Positions 1 through 7,812 of a stretch of 64,000 nt of DNA are shown in pieces. Below the pieces are notes generated by a model that ran no database searches, was not told the origin of the DNA, and worked only from the letters and a program-made list of their open reading frames with translations. The translations under genes and the position numbers were made by a program. This stretch comes from Leptotrichia massiliensis (lineage in GTDB: Bacteria; Fusobacteriota; Fusobacteriia; Fusobacteriales; Leptotrichiaceae), in contig NZ_FNVZ01000004.1 of the NCBI RefSeq assembly GCF_900104625.1, positions 372,001-436,000 of the forward strand, in the 5' to 3' direction. The first letter of the stretch is position 1. Each line of letters starts with the position of its first letter.

Positions 1-467
1 CCAAATTTTAGTAATACAAGTGAAGTTCCCGCAAGAATAAAATTTACTACTATTCCAGCGATTGCAACACAAAATAACCCAAGCCGATGTGGTCTTAAAT
101 TATAAAAATTAACTGGAACAGGCTTTGCCCAACCCACCAAAAATTTAAATCCGCTCAAAAGTATGAGAATAGGCAGAATTATTCCTGTAAAATCAATATG
201 TTTTAAAGGATTTAGCGTTATTCTTCCTTTTCTTTTTGCGGTGTCGTCACCAAATTTGTAAGCCACATAGCCATGTGCCACCTCATGAAGAGTCATTGAT
301 ATTACAAAAACCACAAGTGAAATTATCATGTCTCTTGAGATTTCTGCTGCAAAAAAAATCCTTCCAATAAAATAAATAATAATTGCAACAATAATCCCCA
401 GTTTTATTTCTGAATATTCAGGATTTAAGACCTTAAATCTGTTATAATAATTTTTTACTATTTTCAC
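1..467 (-). CDS. Site-2 protease family (M50) zinc metalloprotease, 3' part beyond the window
   Basis: Membrane-embedded zinc metalloprotease of the M50/S2P family, which cleaves substrates within or near the membrane. The reading frame runs off the left edge, leaving about 155 N-terminal codons. A GTG start at 465-467 follows GGAAG at a good distance. Visible are a hydrophobic segment near residues 20-40, a second one leading into HEVAHGYVAYKFGD (the HExxH zinc motif), then the family-typical NPLKHIDF stretch and two more hydrophobic segments. The NxxPxxPLDG-type third metal ligand region lies outside the window. No ORF upstream on this strand appears to belong to the same operon. The family call is secure; the substrate is unknown. 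Confidence 0.85.
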   Translation of the reverse strand, partial: MKIVKNYYNRFKVLNPEYSEIKLGIIVAIIIYFIGRIFFAAEISRDMIISLVVFVISMTLHEVAHGYVAYKFGDDTAKRKGRITLNPLKHIDFTGIILPILILLSGFKFLVGWAKPVPVNFYNLRPHRLGLFCVAIAGIVVNFILAGTSLVLLKF

Positions 468-628
468 AAAACTTCCTTTCCAAAATCGTATGTTTCTAAT
501 TCATCTCTAAAATTCATCACCCCAAAATTTAGTTCCTTTTGAATAAATTATATCAAATTTTCCTAAAAATAACAAAATATTTTAAAAATTTGATGTAGTA
601 AAGTATTTAAATCTTTTTTCACAAATAA

Positions 629-661
629 AAAAACAACCCTTATATAAAAGTTGTTGTTTTT
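629..661. terminator. Bidirectional terminator-like hairpin beside the orphan CRISPR
   Basis: Arms AAAACAAC (630-637) and GTTGTTTT (653-660) pair, with A/T runs on both sides. It lies just past the leader-distal repeat of the small minus-strand CRISPR and could end that transcript. Confidence 0.5.
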
Positions 662-668
662 AACGAAT

Positions 669-782
669 AATTTAATCCTTATTTTAATGGATACTCTATT
701 TTAACGAGTGGCAAAAGTCCACGATTATTTATTAGCATGCCACCAGTTTCAATCCTTATTTTAATGGATACTCTATTTTAAC
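669..782 (-). CRISPR. Orphan two-repeat, one-spacer CRISPR, I-B/III-like repeat
   Basis: Two copies of a 37-nt repeat (746-782 and 669-705) flank a 40-nt spacer (706-745). Read on the minus strand the repeat starts GTTAAAATAGAG and ends AAGGATTGAAAC, the 3' end typical of type I-B and III repeats. The copies share a 32-nt identical core. The copy at 669-705 has a decayed end (GGATTAAATT), as expected for the leader-distal repeat, so the leader should be the AT-rich stretch at 783-1020. No cas genes of a matching type are in the window. The spacer has short inverted ends (GTGGCA / TGCCAC). Either a decayed relic or an array served in trans. Confidence 0.75.
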
Positions 783-1023
783 CCGTACTTTTGAGAAAAC
801 CCTTTATTTATCGGTATTACAGAAATTTTTTCAGACAGTAAAATCGCATTTTTTTGCTTAATTTTTGTTATTTTTTGATGTTTTTTTAGCATTTTCCATA
901 ACTCCTAGCCTGCATTTTTAGTGGCTTTAAATAGATTTTTCTCTAGTTTTATTATTTTTGGTAGTGGTAGGAATTTTTACCACAAATTTATTTTACCACA
1001 TTTTTTTGATTTTTCAAAGTTTT
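783..1023 (-). promoter_or_regulatory. Presumed leader of the orphan CRISPR; otherwise no gene seen
   Basis: About 240 bases of T-rich sequence between the last repeat and the next terminator. Its position upstream of the best-preserved repeat (minus strand) is where a CRISPR leader would sit. I see no ORF or RNA gene in it. Confidence 0.35.
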
Positions 1024-1055
1024 TTTTAAAAAAGGAGTATCAAAACTGATACTCC
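1024..1055 (-). terminator. Rho-independent terminator of the helical repeat protein gene
   Basis: Perfect 8-bp stem GGAGTATC (1034-1041) / GATACTCC (1048-1055), followed on the minus strand by a T run. It lies 32 bases past the stop of the 103-aa gene. Confidence 0.85.
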
Positions 1056-1087
1056 AACTAACCTTTTTTTATTACATTTTGTTTTTA

Positions 1088-1399
1088 CTATTTTTTGAAC
1101 ATTCCAGTAACTTTGTCTGCTAATCCCTTAGCTCCTTCTACTGTCTTGTCTAATGCTTCTTCAGCACCTTTTTTAACATCTTGAACGACTTTATTATTTG
1201 CAGCTTTTTCTGCTAAATCTTTTGCTCCTTCAACTGTTTTTTCTAGAACATCTTCAGTTCCTTTTTTAATATTCTGAGCAACTTCACTTCCTGCAATTTC
1301 CTTTGTTTTGTCAGCAGCCTTGTCAGCTAAGTCTTTTGCTCCATCTACTGTTTTTTTAAGAGCATCTTCTGCTCCTTTTTTCAAATCATCAAAATTCAT
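1088..1399 (-). CDS. Small amphipathic-helix repeat protein, 103 aa
   Basis: Function unknown. The product is almost wholly Lys, Glu, Asp, Ala and Gly. It contains three related units of about 35 residues, each with a KKGxEDxLxKTVxGAKDLA-like core, predicting long amphipathic helices of the LEA/apolipoprotein-like kind. There is no signal peptide or membrane segment, so it is probably cytosolic, perhaps stress-related or surface-binding (inference only). I chose ATG 1397-1399 over an ATG five codons earlier, because the GGAGG at 1408-1412 overlaps the earlier codon and stands 8 bases before the chosen one. It is a single-gene unit ending at a strong terminator. Confidence 0.75.
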   Translation of the reverse strand: MNFDDLKKGAEDALKKTVDGAKDLADKAADKTKEIAGSEVAQNIKKGTEDVLEKTVEGAKDLAEKAANNKVVQDVKKGAEEALDKTVEGAKGLADKVTGMFKK

Positions 1400-1448
1400 A
1401 ATCTTTTCCTCCATTTTTATTATTATTTATAATTATTAAATAATTATC

Positions 1449-3278
1449 TTATTCTACAGTTACCGATTTTGCCAAGTTTCTTGGCTTATCCACATCATTT
1501 CCCTTTAATTTTGATAAATAATACGCCAATAACTGATGAATTACAATTGTAGGGAATCCTGCATAATCATCTTCCACATTTGGAATATAGAATACTTCAT
1601 CAGCCACTTCTTCTACAATTGTGTTTCCTTCTTTTGCAATTGCGATAACGTAAGCTCCTCTTGATGTAACTTCTTTTATATTTGATACAGATTTTTCAAA
1701 CAAGTCAGACTGTGTAACATTTACAACAACTGGGACTCCATCTGTAATTAGTGCAATTGTACCGTGTTTCAATTCTCCTGAAGCAAAAGCCTCTGAATGA
1801 ATATATGAAATTTCCTTAGATTTTAATGCACCTTCCACAGCGATTACATAATCAAGTCCACGTCCAAGATAAAACATGCTTTCGCTATCTTTAATCTTGT
1901 TTGCAACATCTTTTATTTTTTCATCGTATTCTAGCATTTTTTGAATACTTTGTTCCACTTCATACAGTTTTTTAATGTCTCTATCAGCTTCATCCTTTGT
2001 AATTTTTCCAAATTTATATGCAAAGTCTATTGCCATCAAGTTTAAAATTACCATTTGAGTAGTGTATGCCTTTGTAGAAGCAACGGCAATTTCAGGTCCT
2101 GCCCAAGTGTAAATAACGTGATCCGCTTCCCTTGCTATCGAAGAGCCAACTACATTTGTAATTGCGACTACCCTTGCTCCATGTCTTTTTGCCTCTTTCA
2201 TAGCCTCAAGCGTGTCTAAAGTTTCTCCAGACTGACTTAATACAATAACCAATGCCTTATCGTCAATCACAGGGTTTCTATATCTAAATTCTGACGCAAT
2301 GTCAACATCTACACGTATTCTTGTTTTTTTCTCAATAATATGCTTTCCAGCAAGCCCAGCGTGGTAAGCAGTTCCGCAAGCCACAATATAAATATCATTG
2401 ATTCCATTCAAATATTCCCTTGTAAGCCCCGCATCATCAAAATTAATGTTATAATTTTCATCAACTCTGCTGTTTAAAGTTTTTACAAGCACTTCTGGCT
2501 GTTCAAAAATTTCTTTTTCCATAAAATACTCATAACCACCTTTAGAAGCAGCTTCCAAATCCCACTCAATATGAGTTATGTCTCTTTTTATCTCGTTTCC
2601 TTCTACATCCATAATTTTTACAGAATCTTTTTTTATTTCCACAATTTCATTATTTTCAATCAAGTATACATCCCTAGTATATTTTAAAATTGCAGGAATA
2701 TCTGACGCAATAAAGTTTTCTCCATCTCCAAGCCCTATAATAAGCGGACTTTCCTTTCTTGCCGCAATAATTCTGTCAGGCTCGTTCACAGACATAATCC
2801 CTAGTGCATAGGCTCCTTTTATAACTTTTAACAATTTCTTTACTGTTTCAAGCAAGTCCCCAGTATAAAGCTCATCCAATAAATGTGCCACAATTTCCGT
2901 ATCAGTTTCTGACTTAAACTCATACCCTTTTGCAACTAAATCTTTTTTTAATTCCAGATAATTTTCAATGATTCCATTGTGAACAACAACTAATGTTTTA
3001 TCCTTGTTAAAATGAGGGTGTGAATTTTCATCAGATGGCTTACCATGAGTTGCCCATCTTGTATGCCCTATCGCAACTGTCCCTGAAAGTGGATTTTTTT
3101 TCAGCTCATCAGCCAAATTTTGCAATTTCCCAACTTTTTTCACAATCTCAAATTTCTCATTTCCAGTATTAACAGCAATCCCAGCCGAATCATAACCTCT
3201 GTACTCTAATTTTTCCAACCCGTCAATAACAAATTCCTGAGCATTTTTCGCTCCAATGTAACCTACAATTCCACACAT
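1449..3278 (-). CDS. glmS: Glutamine-fructose-6-phosphate aminotransferase (isomerizing)
   Basis: Makes glucosamine-6-phosphate from fructose-6-phosphate and glutamine, the entry step to UDP-GlcNAc for peptidoglycan and LPS. The 609-aa length is normal for the family. After Met removal the N-terminal Cys of MCGIVGYIG is the glutaminase nucleophile; GHTRWATHG and the HNGIIEN loop follow. Two SIS sugar-isomerase domains occupy the C-terminal half (SQSGETLDT, STKAYTTQ, and the ending DKPRNLAKSVTVE). It is monocistronic. Its 5' leader contains a glmS ribozyme, so expression should fall as glucosamine-6-phosphate accumulates. Confidence 0.98.
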   Translation of the reverse strand: MCGIVGYIGAKNAQEFVIDGLEKLEYRGYDSAGIAVNTGNEKFEIVKKVGKLQNLADELKKNPLSGTVAIGHTRWATHGKPSDENSHPHFNKDKTLVVVHNGIIENYLELKKDLVAKGYEFKSETDTEIVAHLLDELYTGDLLETVKKLLKVIKGAYALGIMSVNEPDRIIAARKESPLIIGLGDGENFIASDIPAILKYTRDVYLIENNEIVEIKKDSVKIMDVEGNEIKRDITHIEWDLEAASKGGYEYFMEKEIFEQPEVLVKTLNSRVDENYNINFDDAGLTREYLNGINDIYIVACGTAYHAGLAGKHIIEKKTRIRVDVDIASEFRYRNPVIDDKALVIVLSQSGETLDTLEAMKEAKRHGARVVAITNVVGSSIAREADHVIYTWAGPEIAVASTKAYTTQMVILNLMAIDFAYKFGKITKDEADRDIKKLYEVEQSIQKMLEYDEKIKDVANKIKDSESMFYLGRGLDYVIAVEGALKSKEISYIHSEAFASGELKHGTIALITDGVPVVVNVTQSDLFEKSVSNIKEVTSRGAYVIAIAKEGNTIVEEVADEVFYIPNVEDDYAGFPTIVIHQLLAYYLSKLKGNDVDKPRNLAKSVTVE

Positions 3279-3315
3279 AATTTTTCTCCTTCATAATATA
3301 AAATTACTAGAAAAT

Positions 3316-3472
3316 GTTACTATAATACCTTTGTAACTCCAATTACTCAGAATTTTTGTATATTATTAAGGTTGTAACCACCTAAAGAGCATCCGCCGAT
3401 TATTTCGATAACTCTTTCCCTCGTCTCCTTTATCCATAATTTTATCCTAATTATTTTTAAAGGACTGGCGCT
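3316..3472 (-). ncRNA. glmS ribozyme (glucosamine-6-phosphate-activated)
   Basis: On the minus strand the conserved core blocks appear in order: AGCGCC (3472-3467), GACGAGG (3425-3419), an ATCGAAATAAT stretch and CGGCGGATG (3398-3390). A hairpin (AGGTGGTTACAACCT) and a GTTAC/GTAAC pairing (3333-3337 with 3316-3320) follow, in the P3/P4 region. These match the published glmS ribozyme consensus. The expected self-cleavage site is between A3472 and G3471, about 190 bases before the glmS start codon. Confidence 0.92.
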
Positions 3473-3499
3473 TTTTAATTTTTATTTCCTAGTCAAATG

Positions 3500-3528
3500 A
3501 TTATACCAAATTTTTTATATTTTTTCAA
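3500..3528 (-). promoter_or_regulatory. Promoter of glmS
   Basis: Minus-strand TTGAAA (3523-3528), a 17-base spacer and TATAAT (3500-3505). Transcription would start near 3493, leaving about 20 bases 5' of the ribozyme cleavage site. Confidence 0.8.
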
Positions 3529-3641
3529 TATGCAAACTTTTTTCATTAAATAAATATTATTATTTTAGTGTTAACTTAATATTCAATATTACTTTCTACA
3601 ATTGCTCCATGTGAATGAATTACAAATATTCAAAACAGAAT

Positions 3642-3698
3642 AAAAAACCTTTAAAATTAAACTATTTTTCATACATTTTATAATCTAATATTTAAAGG
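3642..3698 (-). terminator. Terminator-like inverted repeat after the HAD phosphatase cluster
   Basis: TTTAAAGG (3691-3698) and CCTTTAAA (3648-3655) pair, with a T run on the minus strand at 3647-3642. It sits 18 bases past the last HAD gene. The loop is long, so this is only moderately convincing. Confidence 0.5.
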
Positions 3699-3715
3699 GA
3701 TTTTATTATTTTACA

Positions 3716-4540
3716 CTAAATATTCTTTACTCTTTCCAAAAATAACTCTTGCAATTTCACAGCTTCCCCATCTTCGGTATTCGCTCCAACATATTCAAAA
3801 TCTTTTGGCAATAATTTTCTTAATCTATCGATGGAATTTCCCATTGCATAACCTTTTCCAACCATTGTAAGCATTTCAAAGTCATTTTCTCCATCTCCAA
3901 AAGCTACCGCATCCTTTAATTCCAAGCCTTCCCTTTCTAGCAGAAATTTTGCTGCAGCTCCCTTGTTTGCTCCTTTTGCCATAACTTCCATACAATAATC
4001 ACTGACAAAAATAACATTTACATCGTCTGTTATTTTCAAGATAGCTTTTTCCAAGTTGATAAGTTGCTCATGGTCTCCAATATAAAATATTTTTAATATA
4101 TCCAAGTTTTCTAATTCATTTTTTGGAAGTTCCTTAAAGTCAACTTTTACATCTCTTGAAATCCTATCATACACTTTTTGAGCGGTTCCCTTTGTGATAA
4201 TCCAGTCATTCCCTGAAAAAATGTTTAAATGTGAACCTTCAGCAATATTTTCGTAATCCAACCCCAATATTGCTTTTGCTGATTTGCTTGACAAGCCCTT
4301 TTCATAAATCATATTTCCATCTTCATCAAAAATCCTTGCCCCATTTGCTGCTATAATTGGAATTTTTACTTCAAGCTGTTCAGTTACATATCCGATTTGA
4401 TCATAACTTCTTCCTGACGCAATATAAAAATTTACTCCTTTTTTTATTATTTCCTTTATTACATTTTTAGTAAATTTAGTAACATGATGACCTCTACTTA
4501 ATAAAGTTCCGTCTAAATCACTTATAACTGCTTTATACAT
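3716..4540 (-). CDS. Cof-type HAD-IIB family phosphatase, first paralog
   Basis: HAD-superfamily hydrolase of the Cof/HAD-IIB type, which dephosphorylates sugar phosphates, nucleotides or cofactor intermediates. Catalytic Asp8 and Asp10 lie in SDLDGTLL. Other motifs are the ASGR motif II, the C2-type cap in the middle and GDGENDFEML as motif IV; the family-typical KG stretch (MAKGANKGAA) is present. The start is ATG 4538-4540 behind AAGGA; an upstream in-frame extension of 13 codons is unlikely. It is last in a minus-strand series with two paralogs and a receiver protein. The substrate cannot be told from sequence. Confidence 0.9.
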   Translation of the reverse strand: MYKAVISDLDGTLLSRGHHVTKFTKNVIKEIIKKGVNFYIASGRSYDQIGYVTEQLEVKIPIIAANGARIFDEDGNMIYEKGLSSKSAKAILGLDYENIAEGSHLNIFSGNDWIITKGTAQKVYDRISRDVKVDFKELPKNELENLDILKIFYIGDHEQLINLEKAILKITDDVNVIFVSDYCMEVMAKGANKGAAAKFLLEREGLELKDAVAFGDGENDFEMLTMVGKGYAMGNSIDRLRKLLPKDFEYVGANTEDGEAVKLQELFLERVKNI

Positions 4541-4568
4541 AAACTTTTCCTTTCTTGTCACTTTATTT

Positions 4569-5381
4569 TTATAAATCAAATAATTCTCTTACTTTTTTTG
4601 CCATCCCATCATTTGCATTACTGCCAATAACTTCCGTATCTGTCAATTTTTCAAGCAACAAATAAATCGAATTTCCCATTGCAAATCCAAGCCCTGTTTC
4701 TGTTATCAAGTCATAGTCATTCAGCCCATCCCCAAATGAAACAGCATCTTTTAATGTAAGTCCATCTCTTTCCAGCACCACTTCTGCTGCTTTCGCTTTG
4801 TTACAATCTGCAGGAAAAACTTCCAGACTTCCTTCATTTGCAAATAAAAGGCTTATGTTTTCCTCTCCGACCACTCTTTTTATCTCATTTTCTAATTCCA
4901 GAAGTTCATCGTGATCTTCCCCAAGAAAAAATATTTTTGCAAAATCACGTTTTTTAAATTCGCTAGGAGTAATCTGTTTTGGGTATCTAGTTCTATCCGG
5001 TTTTTTATTATAAAAATATTCTCTCAAATCTTCAGTAACAAACCAGTTTGGTCCAGAATACCCAGTTATAATAATATCTTTCCCAAACGCTTTATAATCA
5101 ATATTAAGAACCTTGTCCAAATATTCTCTTTTCAGCCTATTTGAAAAAATCTCATTTCCATTTTCATCAAAAGCAGCAGAGCCATGTGAAGTAATCAACG
5201 GAATTTTTACCCCAAGCTCATCCATAGCCTCTTTTGCTCCCAAATAATTCCTCCCAGTTGCAATATAAAACTTAATCCCCTTTTGTAATAACAATTTCAC
5301 TGTTTCCCTAGTAAATTCACTTACTTTGTGTTCTGCATTTAAAAGCGTACCATCCAAGTCACTTACAATAGCCTTAAACAT
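4569..5381 (-). CDS. Cof-type HAD-IIB family phosphatase, second paralog
   Basis: A 270-aa HAD-IIB phosphatase with Asp8/Asp10 in SDLDGTLLN, the ATGR motif and GDGLNDYDLI as the metal-binding motif. It is clearly closer to the paralog at 5854-6660 (shared SPFTKET/SEFTRET, GFSGNHW/GYSGPNW and TDTE(V/I)I regions) than to the one at 3716-4540, which suggests a local duplication. In place of the KG stretch it has DCNKAKAAE. Substrate unknown; the tandem copies may divide substrates between them. Confidence 0.9.
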   Translation of the reverse strand: MFKAIVSDLDGTLLNAEHKVSEFTRETVKLLLQKGIKFYIATGRNYLGAKEAMDELGVKIPLITSHGSAAFDENGNEIFSNRLKREYLDKVLNIDYKAFGKDIIITGYSGPNWFVTEDLREYFYNKKPDRTRYPKQITPSEFKKRDFAKIFFLGEDHDELLELENEIKRVVGEENISLLFANEGSLEVFPADCNKAKAAEVVLERDGLTLKDAVSFGDGLNDYDLITETGLGFAMGNSIYLLLEKLTDTEVIGSNANDGMAKKVRELFDL

Positions 5382-5448
5382 TTTATTTTTTCTCCTTCTT
5401 TTTATGTTAAATAATTTTTTTATTTATATTCTTTAGATGAAAAATTTT

Positions 5449-5811
5449 TTATAAAAATAATTTTGAAAATTCATTCATAAATTCCTGTTCATCAAAAGGT
5501 TTTGATAAGAATGCCTTTGCTCCAGCTTCTTTTCCCATTTTCATATAATTTGGAAACATAACCATTGTACTGCAAATCATAATTTTGGCTTCCTTGTCAA
5601 AGTCTGTAATTACTTGTGTGGCTTTTAATCCATGCATTCTTGGCATATTTATATCCATTGTTACAATTGCAGGATTTATCTTTTTATACATTTCCACAGC
5701 TTCCAAGCCATCATTTGCCTCGTATACTTCGTACCCTTGATCTTCTAGAATGTCCCTTATATCCTCTCTAATAAATGGCGTATCATCTACAACCAATGCA
5801 ATTTTAGTCAT
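5449..5811 (-). CDS. Stand-alone CheY-like response regulator receiver
   Basis: A 120-aa receiver domain with no output domain. Acidic pocket Asp9-Asp10, phospho-acceptor Asp53 (TMDINMP), Ser81 and Lys104 (SKPF) are all present, so it should accept a phosphate. Stand-alone receivers of this kind act by protein contact. No histidine kinase, chemotaxis or flagellar gene is in the window. Gene order (HAD, receiver, HAD, HAD, spacings 42, 67 and 28 bases) suggests co-transcription with the phosphatases; any functional link is inference. Confidence 0.9.
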   Translation of the reverse strand: MTKIALVVDDTPFIREDIRDILEDQGYEVYEANDGLEAVEMYKKINPAIVTMDINMPRMHGLKATQVITDFDKEAKIMICSTMVMFPNYMKMGKEAGAKAFLSKPFDEQEFMNEFSKLFL

Positions 5812-5853
5812 TATTTCCCTTCACTTTCTATTTTATTTCTTTAAATAATTTTA

Positions 5854-6660
5854 TTAAATATTAAATAATTCCCTTACTTTTTTAGCCATTCCATCTTCAG
5901 CATTACTTTCGATAATTTCAGTATCTGTTAATTTTTCAAGCAATCTGTAAATTGAGTTTTTCATTGCAAATCCAAGTCCAGTCTGAGTTATTAAATCATA
6001 ATCGTTAAATCCATCTCCAAATGAAACAGCATCTTTTAATGCAAGTCCATCTCTTAATAGTAAAAAACCTGCAGCTACAGCCTTATCGCAGTCTTTTGAA
6101 AAAATTTCCAGACTTTTTTCATTTACAAATACGATATTGACTTCTCCATTCGTAACTTTTCTGACTTCCTTTTCAATTTCCAGCAATTTTTCATGTTCAC
6201 CTAGAAAAAATATTTTTGTAAAAGCAAGTTTTTTAAACTCTTTCCACTCAATCTGCTCTGGATATTGCTTTCTATTTGGCTTTTGTATATAAAAATAATC
6301 TCTGGCATCTTCTGTTACGTACCAATGATTGCCTGAGAATCCATTTAAAATTATTCCTTTATCGAATGATTTGTAATTAATTGAAAAAATTTTATCCACA
6401 TATTTCTGCTCAATATTGTTGACGTAAATTTCTGCTCCATTTTCATCTACAATTCTGGCACCGTTTGATGTAATCAAAGGAATCTTCAATCCAATTTCAT
6501 CCATTATTTCCTTTGCTCCAACATAACCCCGTCCAGTCGCAATATAAAATTTTATTCCTTTTTTCAGTAATAATTCAATTGTTTCTTTCGTAAATGGACT
6601 AACTTTATGCTCTTCATTTAAAAGCGTCCCATCCAGATCACTTACAACAGCTTTATACAT
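5854..6660 (-). CDS. Cof-type HAD-IIB family phosphatase, third paralog
   Basis: A 268-aa HAD-IIB phosphatase, first gene of the minus-strand run. Catalytic Asp8/Asp10 are in SDLDGTLL, motif II ATGR is present, the C2 cap lies in the middle and GDGFNDYDLI is motif IV. The ATG at 6658-6660 follows AGGAGGAAATTTTATT, a strong ribosome binding site. It is nearly co-linear with the 4569-5381 product. A weak promoter may lie about 20-50 bases upstream (TTAAAAT element); I do not annotate it separately. Confidence 0.9.
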   Translation of the reverse strand: MYKAVVSDLDGTLLNEEHKVSPFTKETIELLLKKGIKFYIATGRGYVGAKEIMDEIGLKIPLITSNGARIVDENGAEIYVNNIEQKYVDKIFSINYKSFDKGIILNGFSGNHWYVTEDARDYFYIQKPNRKQYPEQIEWKEFKKLAFTKIFFLGEHEKLLEIEKEVRKVTNGEVNIVFVNEKSLEIFSKDCDKAVAAGFLLLRDGLALKDAVSFGDGFNDYDLITQTGLGFAMKNSIYRLLEKLTDTEIIESNAEDGMAKKVRELFNI

Positions 6661-6728
6661 AATAAAATTTCCTCCTACATTGATTTTAACACATTCCCTA
6701 AAAAATTTGAATTAAAATTTTTTTAAAC

Positions 6729-6758
6729 TTGCCAAAACTTGCCTATTAGTGATACAAT
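6729..6758 (+). promoter_or_regulatory. Promoter of the thioredoxin-like gene
   Basis: TTGCCA (6729-6734), an 18-base spacer and TACAAT (6753-6758), with transcription toward the gene starting at 6793. Confidence 0.6.
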
Positions 6759-6792
6759 ATTTTGAGAAAATAAAATTTGTGAGGTGAAAATA

Positions 6793-7269
6793 ATGGGAAC
6801 ATTTGAAGATTATTTAAAATTTGAAGTTACTGAAGCTCAGGAAGATGAAAAGCAACTAAGAATTATAGAAAAAATTTCTTTATCAGAAGAAACTGAAAAG
6901 GCTATAAAAGGTATAGACAAGGATATTACAATTATCGCCGTAGCACAAGTTTACTGTCCAGATTGCCGTGCAACTGTCCCTTTCCTAAAAAAATTCAGCG
7001 ACTTGAACAATAAAATAAAAATTGACTACCGTTCAAGAGAAACTGCCAAAGAATTTTTTTCAGATACAGATGAAAGAATAAAAATACCTACATTAATTTC
7101 GTATGTTGATGGAAAATATAATACTTTTTGGAATGAATTTCCAGATGTAGTAAGAAAGGAAATGGATAAAAATCCAGAAAATTTTGAAGACATTAAGTAT
7201 AATTTTAGAATTGGAAAGTTTAATGCAGAAATTGAAAAAGAACTGGTTGATTACTTGACTTCTTTATAA
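6793..7269 (+). CDS. Thioredoxin-family protein with CPDC active site
   Basis: A 158-aa thioredoxin-fold protein. The redox pair is Cys55-Cys58 in VYCPDCRATVPFL, within the usual beta-strand/helix context, and a PTLISY-type cis-Pro segment follows. There is no signal peptide, so it is probably a cytosolic thiol-disulfide oxidoreductase. A frame extension to a GTG at 6784 is rejected because that codon belongs to the GAGGTG ribosome binding site, which is correctly spaced for ATG 6793. Monocistronic, with its own promoter and terminator. The exact partner is unknown; the N-terminal about 35 residues are an acidic extension. Confidence 0.85.
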   Translation: MGTFEDYLKFEVTEAQEDEKQLRIIEKISLSEETEKAIKGIDKDITIIAVAQVYCPDCRATVPFLKKFSDLNNKIKIDYRSRETAKEFFSDTDERIKIPTLISYVDGKYNTFWNEFPDVVRKEMDKNPENFEDIKYNFRIGKFNAEIEKELVDYLTSL

Positions 7270-7278
7270 AAAAAATAA

Positions 7279-7325
7279 AAAGCAGGGAATAAAAATATTT
7301 ACATTTTCTTTCCTTGCTTTATTTA
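7279..7325 (+). terminator. Terminator after the thioredoxin-like gene
   Basis: AAAGCAGGGA (7279-7288) pairs with TCCTTGCTTT (7311-7320) through one wobble, followed by a T-rich tail. Confidence 0.7.
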
Positions 7326-7388
7326 TAATCAGCCCTTTTTTAATCAAACTGATAAAATTAAACACATCAGAAACATTATAGCTTGACT

Positions 7389-7631
7389 TTAACCTTTAAT
7401 TTTCAAAAAAAATGTAAGAACGTTTAAAATCCAGAATTGCAAAGGGTAGAAAATATAGAAAAACCATTTGTGAATAGGCACTTCGCTCCCTTTTTTTCCA
7501 TTGTATAAAAATATAAATGGTAAAAATAAAAATGTTAAACCATCGTTGTTGTAGCAAAAATCATCAAACCATAATGCCAAGCTAGGATATTCAGATGAAC
7601 TTAGTGGCAGGAATAATGAAATATATAGCAT
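7389..7631 (-). pseudogene. TraX-family fragment, C-terminal part only
   Basis: The 80-codon frame ends in LFLPFIFLYNGKKGSE followed by YIFYPLQFW, which looks like the C-terminal membrane part of TraX-family proteins (LYNGxRG...FYxFYPxH). TraX proteins are usually about 200-250 aa with several membrane spans, so most of the gene is missing. The first ATG has no ribosome binding site. Upstream (7640-7740) a hydrophobic stretch is readable in another frame, consistent with a frameshifted and truncated relic. It could also be a small membrane protein in its own right. Confidence 0.45.
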
Positions 7632-7812
7632 ATTTAAAATTAAAAATGTTATTACCTGTTTTTTTTCTATTTACATAAAATGCCCAAAAGCTAATCATTG
7701 TAAATAAAATAACCTTTATTATTAAAAATATATAAAATTCTCTCAAATTATTTCAAAGCCAAACTGAATAAGCATCAATTTTTAAATTTGCTTTTAAAAT
7801 AATTTTACTATA

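Noticed and set aside
5449-5811. Chemotaxis CheY
   Set aside because: No chemotaxis or flagellar gene is present and the genus is non-motile; called a generic orphan receiver.
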